Source: Apostichopus japonicus (lineage: Eukaryota; Echinodermata; Holothuroidea; Aspidochirotida; Stichopodidae). From it: a DNA stretch of 64,000 bases. The DNA lies in the NCBI RefSeq assembly GCF_037975245.1, contig NC_092572.1:25430989-25494988 (forward strand). Direction: 5' to 3'. The notes beneath the pieces are model-generated. The model saw nothing but the letters and a program-made list of their open reading frames with translations. It had not been told where the DNA came from and searched no databases. The position numbers were made by a program, and so were the translations under genes. This document shows, piece after piece, positions 26,201 to 32,358 of this stretch. Each line of letters opens with the position of its first letter. The first letter of the stretch is position 1.

Positions 26201-28974
26201 TATATTTTTCATCTTGTACTTATTATTCTAGGGAAGACGCAGACCTGAGGACAATCCTGGCGGATAAATCCAGTCTCCGAGACTTGCGGTCTACCTACGA
26301 GGATTACTACTACGAATACGACGACGAATACGAAGATGAATACGACGACACCTACGATACGGTCAACGTAGGTGCACAGGACAAAGACAGTGCAGAGGAA
26401 CTCACAGATGGAAGGTTAGGCTTTGATTAGGCTAGGACAGGTTAGGCTAGGTGAGACGTTGTTTAGGCTATCAGTGAATCAGTGACAAAAATATGTCATC
26501 TCTGCGAGCAGTGTGGCATGAACTGAACCTATGGCTGAGATCCTAACAATCATTCTTTTGAGTACAGACATTTCCATCCAGCTTTGACTAGGAGTTAACC
26601 ACCAATTGTTTTTTTTTTTTATATTATCTTTCATCTCAATGTTTAGTATAAACATTGAGATTGACATCATGCCAGAAACCTTAAAACTCATGAGATCTAG
26701 GGGACAAATGATGCAACCGCGGTCCAAAAATCATTTAAAGAACTTACATAATTCGTGCCTAAAACCTTAAAACTCATAGATTTCTAGGGGACAAATGATG
26801 CTACCGAGGTCCACAATCATTTAAAGAACTTACATGAATCATGCCTGAAACCTTAAACTCATAATTTCTAGGGGACAAATGATACAACCGCAGTCCAAAA
26901 ATCATTTAATTTACTAACATATTCAGCTATAGTGTATTAAAGCATTGCCATGACTACAATCCAGTAGTAGTAAGGCATTGTTCATTTGATTAATCTGTAG
27001 GAGTTGATTGGTGGGAGAATAGATAGTTGGATCGATGAAGGGATGGATAAATGATTGATGGATGAATCAAGAACTAATGATTGATTGATTGATCAATGGA
27101 TTGGTGGATGAATGGAACATGAATGGATGGATTGAGTGAATGATCAATTGGTTGGCTGATGACAATTCTGGCTGGATCCATCTTCTTTTTGAAGTCTTTT
27201 AAGTTATTATAACTCCTTGATCATATTTTTGTTTCATGTTCGTCATTCTCTTTGATAATAAAGTCAGGTTCAACAAAGCAATGTTTGTGAAAAGCCCACA
27301 GAATTATGCAGTATTCTTCATAATTCACTTTAATTCACTAAATTCTTCATAATGCACTATCTGCCAAAATGAACCCCACTGTCACCCCTGCTGCCCCTGT
27401 ATAGTTAATTTGTATACCTAATGCAACATAAGTTTTTGATGCTTGATTTTCAGACCATTCACAATACCAAGGGTGTTACAACAACAAGGGAGGAGAGAAA
27501 GAGAATCAGAGGTATGTAGAAGAATATTCTCTTTCTTGAGGCCCCCGATTATTTGTGTAAGATGTTTACTAAGCGTGTTTTGTCATACCATATAAGAAGT
27601 ATATCTGCTACTACTTTAAACGTTCCCGCCACCCGCACAAAACAGTTTGGCAACCGTGTATTTTCTGAAACTGGGGGCCAGGCTGTGGAACGACTTTCCA
27701 TCTTTGGTTGCTAATCAATCCACATTTCTCTCTTTCAAAAAAAAGCTCTGAAGATAGCAAGTAAATCCTCTTTTTTCTGTCTTGTTGCTGTTTTTGTTCA
27801 TTTGTATGTTTTATTTTTTCCTTGTAAAGCGCCATAGAATATCATTTCAGTTATGGCGCTATATCAGGGATGAGCCTGGGGTAAAAGAAAATCACGGAAC
27901 TTTGCAAAATGCGGTATAGGCTCCAGTTTGCGTATACTACAATGTGTTAGGATAAAAGTTTTTGTCCCGAGGTAGAAAAGAAATCACGGATATTCCGCGA
28001 ATTCGCAGAAAAAGCTCATGCCTGGTTATGGCGCTATATGAATGCCTTATATATATTTATTCGATGTTAGCAGACTTTCTGGGTAGGATGGTCCCTACCG
28101 ATCGATGGTGCAGTCCAAGTCAGAGTTTTAAGGCATTGTCATTTTCTTAATCAAACTTTGGTTGAAATCTTTTTAAGCCTTGCAGCTGCAACAGTAACAC
28201 AAAAGTAGACTAAATTTGTGACACACACAATTACCTTTATGTTTAAAGAGTTGCAACACTCTCTGCTTAGGTAACAATAAAATGATTGCAAAAGCGTATG
28301 ATGCATCTGCAGGTTTATCGAGGAGGCATTTAAAATATGTGTGAATTTATGTTGAAAAATGGGTCAGTCAGAAAAAAAAACAGCAAATCTTTGTTTCAAA
28401 CTGAACAAGCTTTGCACTTTAAGTCATGTATTTAGAGAACACTTGTATTTAATGACTATTCTGACATACCGCCCTCTATTCTGTTTAATTGTATAAATCT
28501 ATTGAATAATTGAGTTGATCACAAGATGGCTACCTGACTATATCAATCATATTTAATAATCACTATTGTTTAACATTGTGAATTTCTTCTTTTACAATTT
28601 ATCTTCTGTTGAAGACCCTGTCTGTTGAAGAACTTATTCCCAGACTGTTTTTTCAATAAAATTTTCAAAAGTGTTAAACCTTTTCTTCTTTAATACAGGA
28701 GGACGAAGGAGAAGAGGAAGACTCACCTCCTCCCCATCCTCCAAGGGATGAGTTTGTTCCAAGACCGCCATCGCAGGTCACCAGAGGCAGAGGCCGTGGG
28801 AGGGGTAGAGGATCCGCTGCGAGAGGAGGAGGCGGAGGGGGGTCTGGAAGGGGTGGAGGACAGGGCGGCAGCAATCCCTCCAATCGGAGAGGAAACGAGA
28901 GACAAAAATCATCTCGGGCAAACCACAACAGAAAATCCCAGGCATCAAAGAAGAGAGGCAGAGGAATGTTCTAG
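5164..28974 (+). CDS. ASCC2: Activating signal cointegrator 1 complex subunit 2 (ASCC2), 17 coding exons
   Basis: Joined exons: 5164-5256, 6880-7038, 9117-9175, 10598-10709, 12589-12786, 13238-13326, 15203-15340, 17272-17346, 19568-19675, 20924-21073, 21484-21646, 22247-22354, 23366-23469, 24921-25064, 26232-26414, 27454-27511, 28699-28974. They total 2217 bases (738 residues plus stop); the human protein is about 757. All phases agree. The N-terminal half (FWSQ, LQKCLDSYL, FLRLSTHKESK) matches the family's ASCC3-binding region. A CUE domain spans about 463-506 (VKDLLPGLGDGF, then INDIL), followed by conserved LLTSRGNVYDGDEFDIF, DEYDDTYD, RPFTIPRVL and terminal RANHNR motifs. In the family, CUE binds K63-linked ubiquitin; ASCC2 works with ASCC3, ASCC1 and TRIP4 in ALKBH3-dependent alkylation repair and in splitting collided ribosomes. 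The start was chosen because MP... to RPAL matches the human N-terminus in length. Odd points: a U12-type intron and an RGG-rich C-terminal insert. Confidence 0.95.
5515..5700. mobile_element. Diverged hAT-like MITE fragment
   Basis: A G-rich then C-rich stretch is followed by TGCAAATTACAAGGCC, GCGATCTGGGAGGCA and CTTGTACG. These align in order with the better preserved element at 9379-9817. No target duplication is visible, so it is an old or truncated copy. Confidence 0.55.
5701..6181. other. ASCC2 intron 1, nothing recognised
   Basis: A 156-codon frame is open on the minus strand at 5696-6166, but it has no recognisable motif and overlaps repeat sequence. I see no gene. Confidence 0.35.
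6182..6535. repeat. Two-copy tandem duplication, about 175 bp each
   Basis: ATGTTATTTATCTTATGACC begins both copies (about 6182 and 6356). Both continue through TCACCCGTTTCACATCGATG to ATGAATATTCAATATATGCA, with small indels. It lies in ASCC2 intron 1. Confidence 0.85.
6880..7038 (+). CDS. ASCC2: ASCC2 coding exon 2 (residues 32-84)
   Basis: Acceptor TCTACACAG and donor GTATGT, phase 0 on both sides. It encodes 53 residues ending LPHHKFWSQ. The corresponding human stretch (ending LPHDKFWCQ) is also 53 residues, so no exon is missing between exons 1 and 2. Confidence 0.93.
7039..8752. other. ASCC2 intron 2, first part
   Basis: AT-rich sequence with no recognisable exon or element; a short G-run sits at 7130-7140. 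Confidence 0.4.
8753..8967. repeat. (TCC)n polypyrimidine tract
   Basis: About 215 bases of TCC and CCCTCC on the plus strand, hence GGA on the minus strand, in ASCC2 intron 2. Reading frames through it are low-complexity Ser, Pro or Leu runs, not genes. Confidence 0.95.
9117..9175 (+). CDS. ASCC2: ASCC2 coding exon 3 (residues 85-104)
   Basis: It encodes NVYDTSLQKCLDSYLKNAP and ends in phase 2 with AG before donor GTAAAG. The LQKCLDSYL core is strongly conserved in ASCC2. Confidence 0.93.
9379..9817. mobile_element. hAT-like MITE, solo copy, with 8-bp target duplication
   Basis: It begins CAGTGACGGAGC and ends GCTCTGCCACTG, which gives inverted termini of the CAGTGGCGGAGC type. It is flanked by TTGAGAGT (9371-9378) and TTGAGAGA (9818-9825), an 8-bp duplication with one mismatch, as expected for hAT. 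The interior holds no transposase. The same element is the inner one at 51213-51615 and 63365-63765. It lies in ASCC2 intron 3. Confidence 0.88.
9826..10597. other. ASCC2 intron 3, remainder
   Basis: No exon or named element is seen. There is a purine-rich patch at 10140-10210 and a GTGTGCGTGT stretch at 10320-10360. Confidence 0.4.
10598..10709 (+). CDS. ASCC2: ASCC2 coding exon 4 (residues 104-141)
   Basis: Acceptor TTCTTGTAG; the first base completes an Arg codon. It ends HRLVFLAFLRLSTHKESK before donor GTTAGT. The human protein has HRSVFLTFLRMSTHKES at this point. Confidence 0.93.
10897..11642. mobile_element. MITE-like element with GGGATATTC termini
   Basis: The left end reads AGAGGGATATTCCAG and the right end CTGAATATCCCTTTTA, so the ends are inverted copies of about 14 bases. 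The interior is AT-rich with repeated CATCTGGCA and GATGACATCACAG phrases, also found at 35553-36010 and 36300-36640. No coding region is present. The superfamily is not determined. Confidence 0.5.
11643..12249. other. ASCC2 intron 4, middle part
   Basis: Contains several short ACAGTACC and AACAGTACC repeats near 11800-11870. Nothing else is recognised. Confidence 0.4.
12250..12556. repeat. (TCC)n polypyrimidine tract next to exon 5
   Basis: About 150 bases of pure TCC are followed by 150 bases of TCC with CCC and CAT interruptions. It ends 32 bases before ASCC2 exon 5, so it merges with the exon's polypyrimidine tract. Confidence 0.95.
12589..12786 (+). CDS. ASCC2: ASCC2 coding exon 5 (residues 142-207)
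   Basis: Phase 0 on both sides, 66 codons, starting EGFINPSSFGDLIYDNYIFD, like the human ISPSAFGEILYNNFLFD stretch. Its acceptor (CTATCTGCAG) lies only 32 bases after a 300-base TCC tract. Confidence 0.93.
12787..13237. other. ASCC2 intron 5
   Basis: 450 bases with no recognised element apart from a G-rich patch at about 12995-13035. Confidence 0.4.
13238..13326 (+). CDS. ASCC2: ASCC2 coding exon 6 (residues 208-237)
   Basis: It starts AFVTISKKCGL (human VFSNILQHCGL) and ends in phase 2 before GTAAAT. The second half is a poorly conserved linker. Confidence 0.88.
13724..14120 (-). mobile_element. Probable retroelement 3' tail, reverse orientation
   Basis: Read on the minus strand, it ends with a TTTATTATGATCAATGGCTG AATAAATAT stretch followed by (ATCT)n, a typical invertebrate LINE tail form. 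No reverse transcriptase motif was found, so the class is uncertain. Confidence 0.35.
14318..14925 (+). pseudogene. Non-LTR retrotransposon fragment, C-terminal end of the reverse transcriptase ORF
   Basis: The plus strand is open to a stop at 14806. It encodes LTKALVASRLTYGCSTWTV, a conserved leucine-rich stretch with RRLLGLTWNDYVSNDEL, then WCGHSVRC and KRKPGRPQMRWI. This series is typical of the region after the reverse transcriptase core in LINEs (WLGHVLRM and RKRGRPRxRW types). The catalytic core is absent, so it is a dead 5'-truncated copy, and a short 3' tail follows with ATTGATTGATTG. It lies in ASCC2 intron 6. Confidence 0.8.
15203..15340 (+). CDS. ASCC2: ASCC2 coding exon 7 (residues 237-283)
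   Basis: Encodes the IQDIVFYVMDSALSIQSFLE segment (human LKDIVLYLCDTCTTLWAFLD). Donor GTAAGT, phase 2. A diverged copy of its 3' end with an intact donor lies about 385 bases downstream. Confidence 0.92.
15687..15890 (+). repeat. Diverged duplicate of ASCC2 exon 7 end plus donor
   Basis: TCTTCTTTAATCAATGATTTG followed closely by GTCGGGAAAGTAAGTTTC resembles the real exon end (TCTTCTTTGACCAGGGATTTG, GTCGTAAAGTAAGTTTCC). Homology continues weakly into the intron (GTCAACGATTT in both). The decoy donor GTAAGT starts at 15725; the real one is at 15341. The copy is too diverged for a functional alternative exon to be assumed. Confidence 0.65.
15985..17040. repeat. Minisatellite, units of about 39 and 48 bp
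   Basis: GATAGCAGATGGTGATTGG recurs about 25 times, followed alternately by GTGAGAGAGGTGGG and TAGAGAGGGAGAGAGGTGGG. The alternation makes a higher-order repeat of about 87 bases. The minus strand stays open for 314 codons as a Pro/His/Leu/Ser repeat, which reflects composition and unit length rather than a gene. It lies in ASCC2 intron 7. Confidence 0.93.
17272..17346 (+). CDS. ASCC2: ASCC2 coding exon 8 (residues 283-308)
   Basis: Encodes VSNFCEVLLPHLARTVQDVQ, matching the human LASFYEAAIPEMESAIKK helix. It runs phase 2 to phase 2, with donor GTAAAG. Confidence 0.9.
17350..17645. repeat. Low-complexity ATACAAA / ATATATAC tract
   Basis: About 295 bases of ATACAAATATACAAAAAA and ATATATATAC variants, starting four bases after ASCC2 exon 8. 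Tyr/Phe-rich minus-strand frames through it are composition artefacts. Confidence 0.9.
17670..18034. other. ASCC2 intron 8, unrecognised part
   Basis: The sequence is not repetitive within the window, and a short plus-strand frame (17670-17861) has no recognised motif. Confidence 0.35.
18035..19455. repeat. 84-bp minisatellite, about 17 copies
   Basis: CTGTAAGCATGAGTACCTG recurs every 84 bases (18041, 18125, 18209 and onward). Units contain many GTAC tetramers and GAGTACAAG direct repeats. Blocks of several units recur as longer near-identical segments, which suggests stepwise duplication. It lies in ASCC2 intron 8 and ends about 110 bases before exon 9. Confidence 0.95.
19568..19675 (+). 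CDS. ASCC2: ASCC2 coding exon 9 (residues 308-344)
   Basis: Encodes LRGDLRNKLIIAKVSLAKVC and then IQPALEC, parallel to human LGDLWQRLSHSRKKLMEIFH. Donor GTAAGA, phase 2. A hAT-like element starts 14 bases after the exon. Confidence 0.9.
19690..20239. mobile_element. hAT-like nonautonomous element
   Basis: It starts CAGTGGCGGACTGGGCAT and ends GACCCAGTATGCCCCTG, giving imperfect inverted termini (CAGTGGCGGACTGGG against CAGGGGCATACTGGG). I see no matching 8-bp flanking duplication, so the insertion is old or the ends are misjudged. It begins 14 bases after ASCC2 exon 9. Confidence 0.6.
20240..20923. other. ASCC2 intron 9, remainder
   Basis: No recognised element. A CAG-ended stretch at 20690-20760 looks like an acceptor, but its frame does not fit the ASCC2 reading frame and the homologous protein needs no exon here. 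Confidence 0.4.
20924..21073 (+). CDS. ASCC2: ASCC2 coding exon 10 (residues 344-394), U12-type donor
   Basis: Encodes GREDEVIRHVERYLHTM through LVLQSSTQ. The apparent donor CAG/GTGTAT would leave phase 0, which no acceptor of exon 11 can take. Moving the boundary two bases gives GT/GTATCCTTC, a near-perfect U12-class donor, and the correct phase. Confidence 0.88.
21074..21483 (+). other. ASCC2 intron 10, U12-type (minor spliceosome)
   Basis: The donor reads GTATCCTTC and the branch-like motif GTCTTAAC lies with its adenosine about 13 bases before the AATCAG acceptor. This is the GT-AG subclass of U12 introns. It is the only intron of the gene with this signature. Confidence 0.8.
21484..21646 (+). 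CDS. ASCC2: ASCC2 coding exon 11 (residues 394-448), U12-type acceptor
   Basis: It starts after AATCAG with A GAT GAA, so the join reads SSTQVDEARTQFI, matching human SSVLDETRTAYI without a gap. A more U2-like acceptor (TTTCCCCAG, ending 21453) would add about ten residues that human lacks. Donor GTATGT, phase 0. Confidence 0.85.
21647..22246. other. ASCC2 intron 11, nothing recognised
   Basis: 600 bases without a recognisable exon, repeat or element. Confidence 0.4.
22247..22354 (+). CDS. ASCC2: ASCC2 coding exon 12 (residues 449-484), first half of CUE domain
   Basis: Encodes GVELESLITEVKDLLPGLGD. The Leu-Leu pair (about residues 474-475) corresponds to the family's ubiquitin-contacting CUE motif. 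Phase 0 on both sides, donor GTACCT. Confidence 0.95.
22480..23125 (+). mobile_element. tRNA-derived SINE-like fragment with LINE-type tail
   Basis: GGGGGTTCGACACCCC at about 22641 is a complete tRNA T-arm (B-box). The segment ends at about 23125 with GTGAAGATACAATTAAATG and (AATG)n, a common invertebrate retroposon tail. A matching A-box upstream is poor. A palindrome AGGGCCCTGA-GA-TCAGGGCCCT sits at its left edge, near 22518. Boundaries are approximate. Confidence 0.45.
23366..23469 (+). CDS. ASCC2: ASCC2 coding exon 13 (residues 485-519), second half of CUE domain
   Basis: Encodes CLEEYNYDTAKLINDILEGN followed by LQELDRNIPR. The INDIL helix and LDRN motif are diagnostic of ASCC2 (human INNIL, LDRN). 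Donor GTGAGT. Confidence 0.95.
23672..23905. repeat. Duplicated hairpin element, TTGACGAGA / TCTCGTCAA
   Basis: Two copies about 105 bases apart each contain a perfect 9-bp inverted repeat with a 7-base loop (23678-23702 and 23783-23807), followed by AACGTCAATTT. More CTCGTCAA motifs follow to 23900. It lies in ASCC2 intron 13. Confidence 0.75.
24238..24480 (+). mobile_element. tRNA-derived SINE
   Basis: TAGCTCAGTGGTTAACGCC (A-box, near 24250) and CCCAGTTCAAGTCACTCC (B-box, near 24290) have the spacing of a tRNA head. A unique body of about 170 bases and an AT-rich end (AAAATACATACATGAA) follow. The acceptor stem is not intact, so this is not a functional tRNA gene. It lies in ASCC2 intron 13. 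Confidence 0.78.
24921..25064 (+). CDS. ASCC2: ASCC2 coding exon 14 (residues 519-567)
   Basis: Encodes LLTSRGNVYDGDEFDIF then VDTSKIHKGKK, nearly identical to the human LLTSRHNVFQNDEFDVF block. Donor GTGAGT. Confidence 0.95.
25190..25400 (+). repeat. Interspersed repeat with hammerhead-like core
   Basis: The phrase TGAAGAAGATCC-TGC-TAGGATCGAAACGTC has a perfect stem (GATCC / GGATC) between TGAAGA and GAAA. This resembles the catalytic core layout of hammerhead RNAs in Penelope-like elements and retrozymes, but the cytosine before TGA is a T, and flanking stems I and III were not established. The surrounding sequence resembles interspersed repeat DNA. It lies in ASCC2 intron 14. Confidence 0.4.
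25850..26182. repeat. (TA)n microsatellites around a GATTGATGGATG tract
   Basis: Runs of TATATA at 25852-25874 and 26080-26182 flank about 110 bases of degenerate GATTGA/GATGGA tetramers. The region ends about 50 bases before ASCC2 exon 15. Confidence 0.85.
26232..26414 (+). CDS. ASCC2: ASCC2 coding exon 15 (residues 567-628), Tyr/Asp/Glu-rich
   Basis: Contains about 22 consecutive Tyr, Asp and Glu residues broken by one Thr, then TVNVGAQDKDSAEEL. Human has EDEYDDTYDGNQVGANDADS at this point. Donor GTTAGG. Confidence 0.94.
26680..26935. repeat. Three-copy tandem repeat, about 85 bp
   Basis: ACCTTAAAACTCATAGATTT, TAGGGGACAAATGATGC and AATCATTTAAAGAACTTACA recur in three successive units with drift. 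It lies in ASCC2 intron 15, where GATTGATTGATGGATG sequence also follows at 27010-27160. Confidence 0.8.
27454..27511 (+). CDS. ASCC2: ASCC2 coding exon 16 (residues 628-647)
   Basis: Encodes PFTIPRVLQQQGRRERESE after a split Arg codon; human reads RRPFTIPQVLR. Donor GTATGT, phase 0. Confidence 0.93.
27600..28060 (+). pseudogene. LINE 3' end, split by a small inserted element
   Basis: The plus strand encodes TKQFGNRVFSETG and, after a one-base frameshift in a G-run, ARLWNDFPSLVANQSTFLSF and KKKL before a stop. This is the C-terminal signature of CR1/L2-type reverse transcriptase ORFs (FGxRxFxxAxPxLWNxLP). The 3' tail GCGCTATAT is interrupted by the element at 27865-28024. Confidence 0.75.
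27865..28024. mobile_element. 160-bp MITE with CAGGGATGAGC termini and 15-bp flanking repeat
   Basis: It starts CAGGGATGAGC and ends GCTCATGCCTG (inverted termini, one mismatch). The 15-base sequence GTTATGGCGCTATAT flanks it on both sides (27850-27864 and 28025-28039). The interior includes TTCCGCGAATTCGC, part of a palindrome that is perfect in the second copy at 43189-43357. It lies inside a LINE tail in ASCC2 intron 16. Confidence 0.8.
28061..28698. other. ASCC2 intron 16, remainder
   Basis: AT-rich, nothing recognised. Confidence 0.4.
28699..28974 (+). CDS. ASCC2: ASCC2 coding exon 17 (residues 648-738 and stop), RGG-rich tail
   Basis: It starts EDEGEEEDSPPP, runs through an Arg-Gly tract of about 30 residues (positions roughly 675-705), and ends with the conserved RANHNRKSQASKKRGRGMF and TAG. 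The terminal basic block matches human RANHNRRTMADRKRSKGM. Confidence 0.94.
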   Translation, partial: EDEGEEEDSPPPHPPRDEFVPRPPSQVTRGRGRGRGRGSAARGGGGGGSGRGGGQGGSNPSNRRGNERQKSSRANHNRKSQASKKRGRGMF

Positions 28975-29178
28975 GGGTGACAGAGGTAACCAGCAGTTTA
29001 AGTAGGTCAAAGGTTAGGCATCGGATGACTGGGACACAATAGTAGTAGATAAAGTGCAAATGGTGTTGTTTTTAGGTCTGTTTTCTGCTTATGCTCTAGG
29101 GTTTTAGAGTAGATGGCAAGGTTCTCATTACTCCTAAATTTTCATATTTGCTTTCTAAACCTCAATCTTGAGATCCAG

Positions 29179-29297
29179 ACTGGATCGTATCTGATTTTTC
29201 ACTGGGAGACTGGATCGTATCGGATCTTTCTCTGGGAGACTGGATCGTATCGGTCTTTCACTGGGAGACTGGATCGTATCGGATCTTTCACTGGGAG
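29179..29297 (+). repeat. 30-bp tandem repeat, four copies, in the likely ASCC2 3' UTR
   Basis: ACTGGATCGTATCGGATCTT followed by TCACTGGGAG is repeated four times, the third copy one base shorter. It starts about 205 bases after the ASCC2 stop codon, so it is probably transcribed. Confidence 0.9.
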
Positions 29298-29299
29298 TC

Positions 29300-29825
29300 T
29301 TACAGCTGGTATCATTTCATAGTGGTGGGCCTTGTTTGTAGCGTACTGCTGCAGACAAGAAAAGGTTGCACTCGTCTGTGACGAATGGTTTCTCATTTTA
29401 TTGATTAATTTTCTCACTTTTTTTATCTGAAATACAAAGAATTCTTCAATATGATACAGAGTTAACTTAATAAGGCTACTTATTAATAGAGTGGTGAGAA
29501 TTATTACTACAATTTTACAGCCAAAGTGTTTGAAAATAGATTAATTGCCCCCCCCCCCCCGGTCAATACCGCAAAGATAGTGGCCGGGTGAAAAATATTA
29601 AGGGTTTGAATGGAATCGTTGATCATAACGGAAATGTCCACAATTATAGCAGGTAACAGCCATGTATGAAATAGTTGGTTTACTATTTCAAAATTTTATA
29701 TCACTGATCATGAAATTTTGATATTGGCAAATGTGTGGAGTTAAGGAGTTGAGATGTGTAATTAATATTTATCAAAATTTGGGAAATTTCGAGTTCACAA
29801 ACGGCACACGTGGCAATTATCCACA
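29300..29825. other. Region 3' of ASCC2
   Basis: Probably ASCC2 3' UTR and flanking DNA. Apart from a C-run at about 29550, nothing is recognised. Confidence 0.35.
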
Positions 29826-30064
29826 GTTATTCTTTAATCTTTTGCAGATTTGATTATATACCGACTCTTAGAACGTGCTCGTACTATGTAGCAACAAGTT
29901 CTACGAAATGTTCTTTTGCACCATATTTTGAGTTGTAATGCAACAGATATTCTTCAACCTTTTGCAGGTTTGATTATATACCGACTCCTGGTACATGCTC
30001 GTACTATCATGTAGCAACAATTTCTACGAAATGTTAGGATGCACCATATTTTGAGTTGTAATGC
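29826..30064. repeat. Two-copy tandem duplication, about 119 bp
   Basis: TTTTGCAGATTTGATTATAT and TGCACCATATTTTGAGTTGT occur in both copies in the same order. Copies differ by several substitutions and a three-base indel. Confidence 0.85.
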
Positions 30065-30391
30065 CATTAAGTGGATCCACTAGACCAGTCTAGTTTGTTT
30101 GAAAACAAGTTTGTTTGGTTATTTGAAAACATTATCTTTTTTTAAGCAAGTTTGTGACCTTTTAGCACATTTGCCAGTTGGGTCTTCAGTTGTAAGAATC
30201 AATCCAGAGTGTTTTTTTCAAAACTCATGGTTTATATGCATCAAATGAACATTCCATTTCTACAGTCCAGTCACAGTTTGTATAGTGAAAGAAAAAGTTA
30301 ATGACAGGCAGTTTACTTATCCTACCTACTTAAGCAATTAAAAACTGTATGAAAAAGTATCTTTGTGAGTTGTTGATTAAAACAAATCTTA

Positions 30392-30401
30392 AATAAATAA
30401 A
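30392..30401 (+). promoter_or_regulatory. Possible ASCC2 polyadenylation signal
   Basis: Overlapping AATAAA hexamers (AAATAAATAAATG) lie 1.4 kb after the ASCC2 stop. I found no canonical AATAAA closer to it. Non-canonical signals are possible. Confidence 0.3.
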
Positions 30402-31339
30402 TGATTTACTATGAAGGAGTTGTTGATCGATGGGCTTAATAACGATTTTAAAATCGGTGGTGTCAATTCTAAAATATGCATAATTATCATTCCTAAAAAA
30501 ATATCTTAAGTACTTTATATAATACAATGCCTAATTGGTCAGATCAACTCTAAGCTGTTACTTAATCTGGATCACTACTTTCAAATGAGTACTCTGAAAA
30601 TAGTACTGCAATCTTTAGACGTCCATCCCCGCCCGGTTCAATTGATATTTGTTAATAATAAGCAGCAAATGTTTCCACTCACAAGATGGACTTTGATATT
30701 AACACATGCTTAACAGTATTGCGGTAAAAACCACCATGTGAAAATATTGTGTAATACATGATACATAACTGTTGAAGAGCACCTTTGCAGGAAATTTCCA
30801 AACAAATTTTAATCTTAATGCAGCGAATTAACAACTGCTGAGCAAGAACGGCTTCAAATATTTACCTTCATATTAAACAATTCAAAACAACATACAAAAC
30901 AACATGCGAAACTAACATAAAAAAAGTTGCAAGATAAAATGATTTCTATATATAATACAGTGATCGTTGAAAGATTTGATGATCACCTCAGCTCTGCAGA
31001 CAATGTGTGGTTACATCCTGATCAAACGTTTCCCGTCACTCAGGAGGTTTTGAGATCGGGGGATGGGGGGGGGAAGGGGGGAGAGGTGGAACTACAAAGA
31101 CCAAACATTTTCTTCATACCGACAAAGTAAGACCAGACATCCCCAATTTATGAGGACAGTCCCCCCCTCCTCCTCCCGGGGGCTTTCATGTTACCATCCC
31201 TGGATTATAAGCGTCCAATGGAATATTCCGGTATTCAGTGGAGAGCCAGTAACTAAATTTTCAATTTGGACATTAACCTTAAAGCATAGCACCACCAGAC
31301 ACTGGGCTGATGTCATATCACGACATTTTCAACATCACC
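30402..31339. other. Intergenic DNA between convergent genes
   Basis: No gene or repeat family is recognised. G-rich and C-rich short runs occur at about 31060-31085 and 31160-31180. Confidence 0.4.
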
Positions 31340-32035
31340 ATTATTAAATGTTCCGGGACGTGAGGTAACCATGGTATGGTTACATCATGTCCCCAGACTT
31401 GAGGTCACCATGATATGATTACCGCATGTCCCCGGATTTGAGGTAATCATGATATGGTTACCCGGACCCATGTCCCCGGACGTGAGGTAACCATGATATG
31501 GTTACATCATGTCCCCAGACTTGGTCACCATGATATGATTACCGCATGTCCCCGGATTTGAGGTAATCATGATATGGTTACCCGGACCCATGTCCCCGGA
31601 CGTGAGGTAACCATGATATGGTTACATCATGTCCCCGGACTTGAGGACACCATGATATGATTACCTCATGTCCCCGGTTTTGAGGTAATCATGATATGGT
31701 TACCCGGACGTGAGATATCCATGATATGGTTACCTCATGTCCCCAGACTTGAGGTAACCATGATATGATTACCTCATGTCCCCGGACTTGAGGTAACCAT
31801 GATATGGTTACCTCCTGTCCCCGGATGTTAGGTTACCATGATATGATTTCCTCATGTCCCCGGACATGAGGTAACCATGACATGGTTATATCATGTCCCC
31901 GGACGTGAGGTAACCATGATATTTTTAACTTATGTCCCCAGACTTGAGGTAACCATGATATGATTACCTCATGTCCCCGGACCGTTACATCCTGTCCCCG
32001 GATGTGAGGTAACCAAGATATGGTTACCTTAAATG
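31340..32035. repeat. Palindromic minisatellite, about 38-bp unit, around 17 copies
   Basis: Units read TGAGGTAACCAT-GAT-ATGGTTACCTCA (12-bp arms) linked by CATGTCCCCGGACATG (7-bp arms), so palindromes with two alternating centres run along the whole array. Copies vary by single substitutions and a few deletions. The array lies between the 3' ends of the two convergent genes. Confidence 0.93.
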
Positions 32036-32352
32036 CTTCGAGAAGTACAACCGAAGACGATATCTCTCTTGTTGATTGTATGACCCTTATGAAAAATGAT
32101 ACCCTCCTCGGACCACCTCACTAACTGGTATCTGAGCGATGGGTGACAAATGGGTTTCAAAAGCACACTTGGTATTCAAAAATGTTTCCCTGATACAGTT
32201 GAAGACTGACTAGTAATATCCTCCATGGCAACAGGTCTTGAAAGCAATTATACCGTTACCATGGCAATGTTGGTGGTGTCAATTGTACTGACGACCTCTC
32301 ACAGTAGCCTCTGTATAAACATGATTTCTTATTGCACATGACAGTTTGGTGC

Positions 32353-32358
32353 TTTATT
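32353..32358 (-). promoter_or_regulatory. Likely polyadenylation signal of the Turtle/IgSF9-like gene
   Basis: TTTATT on the plus strand is AATAAA on the minus strand (context GTGAATAAAGCACC), 450 bases beyond the stop codon at 32808. Confidence 0.55.
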
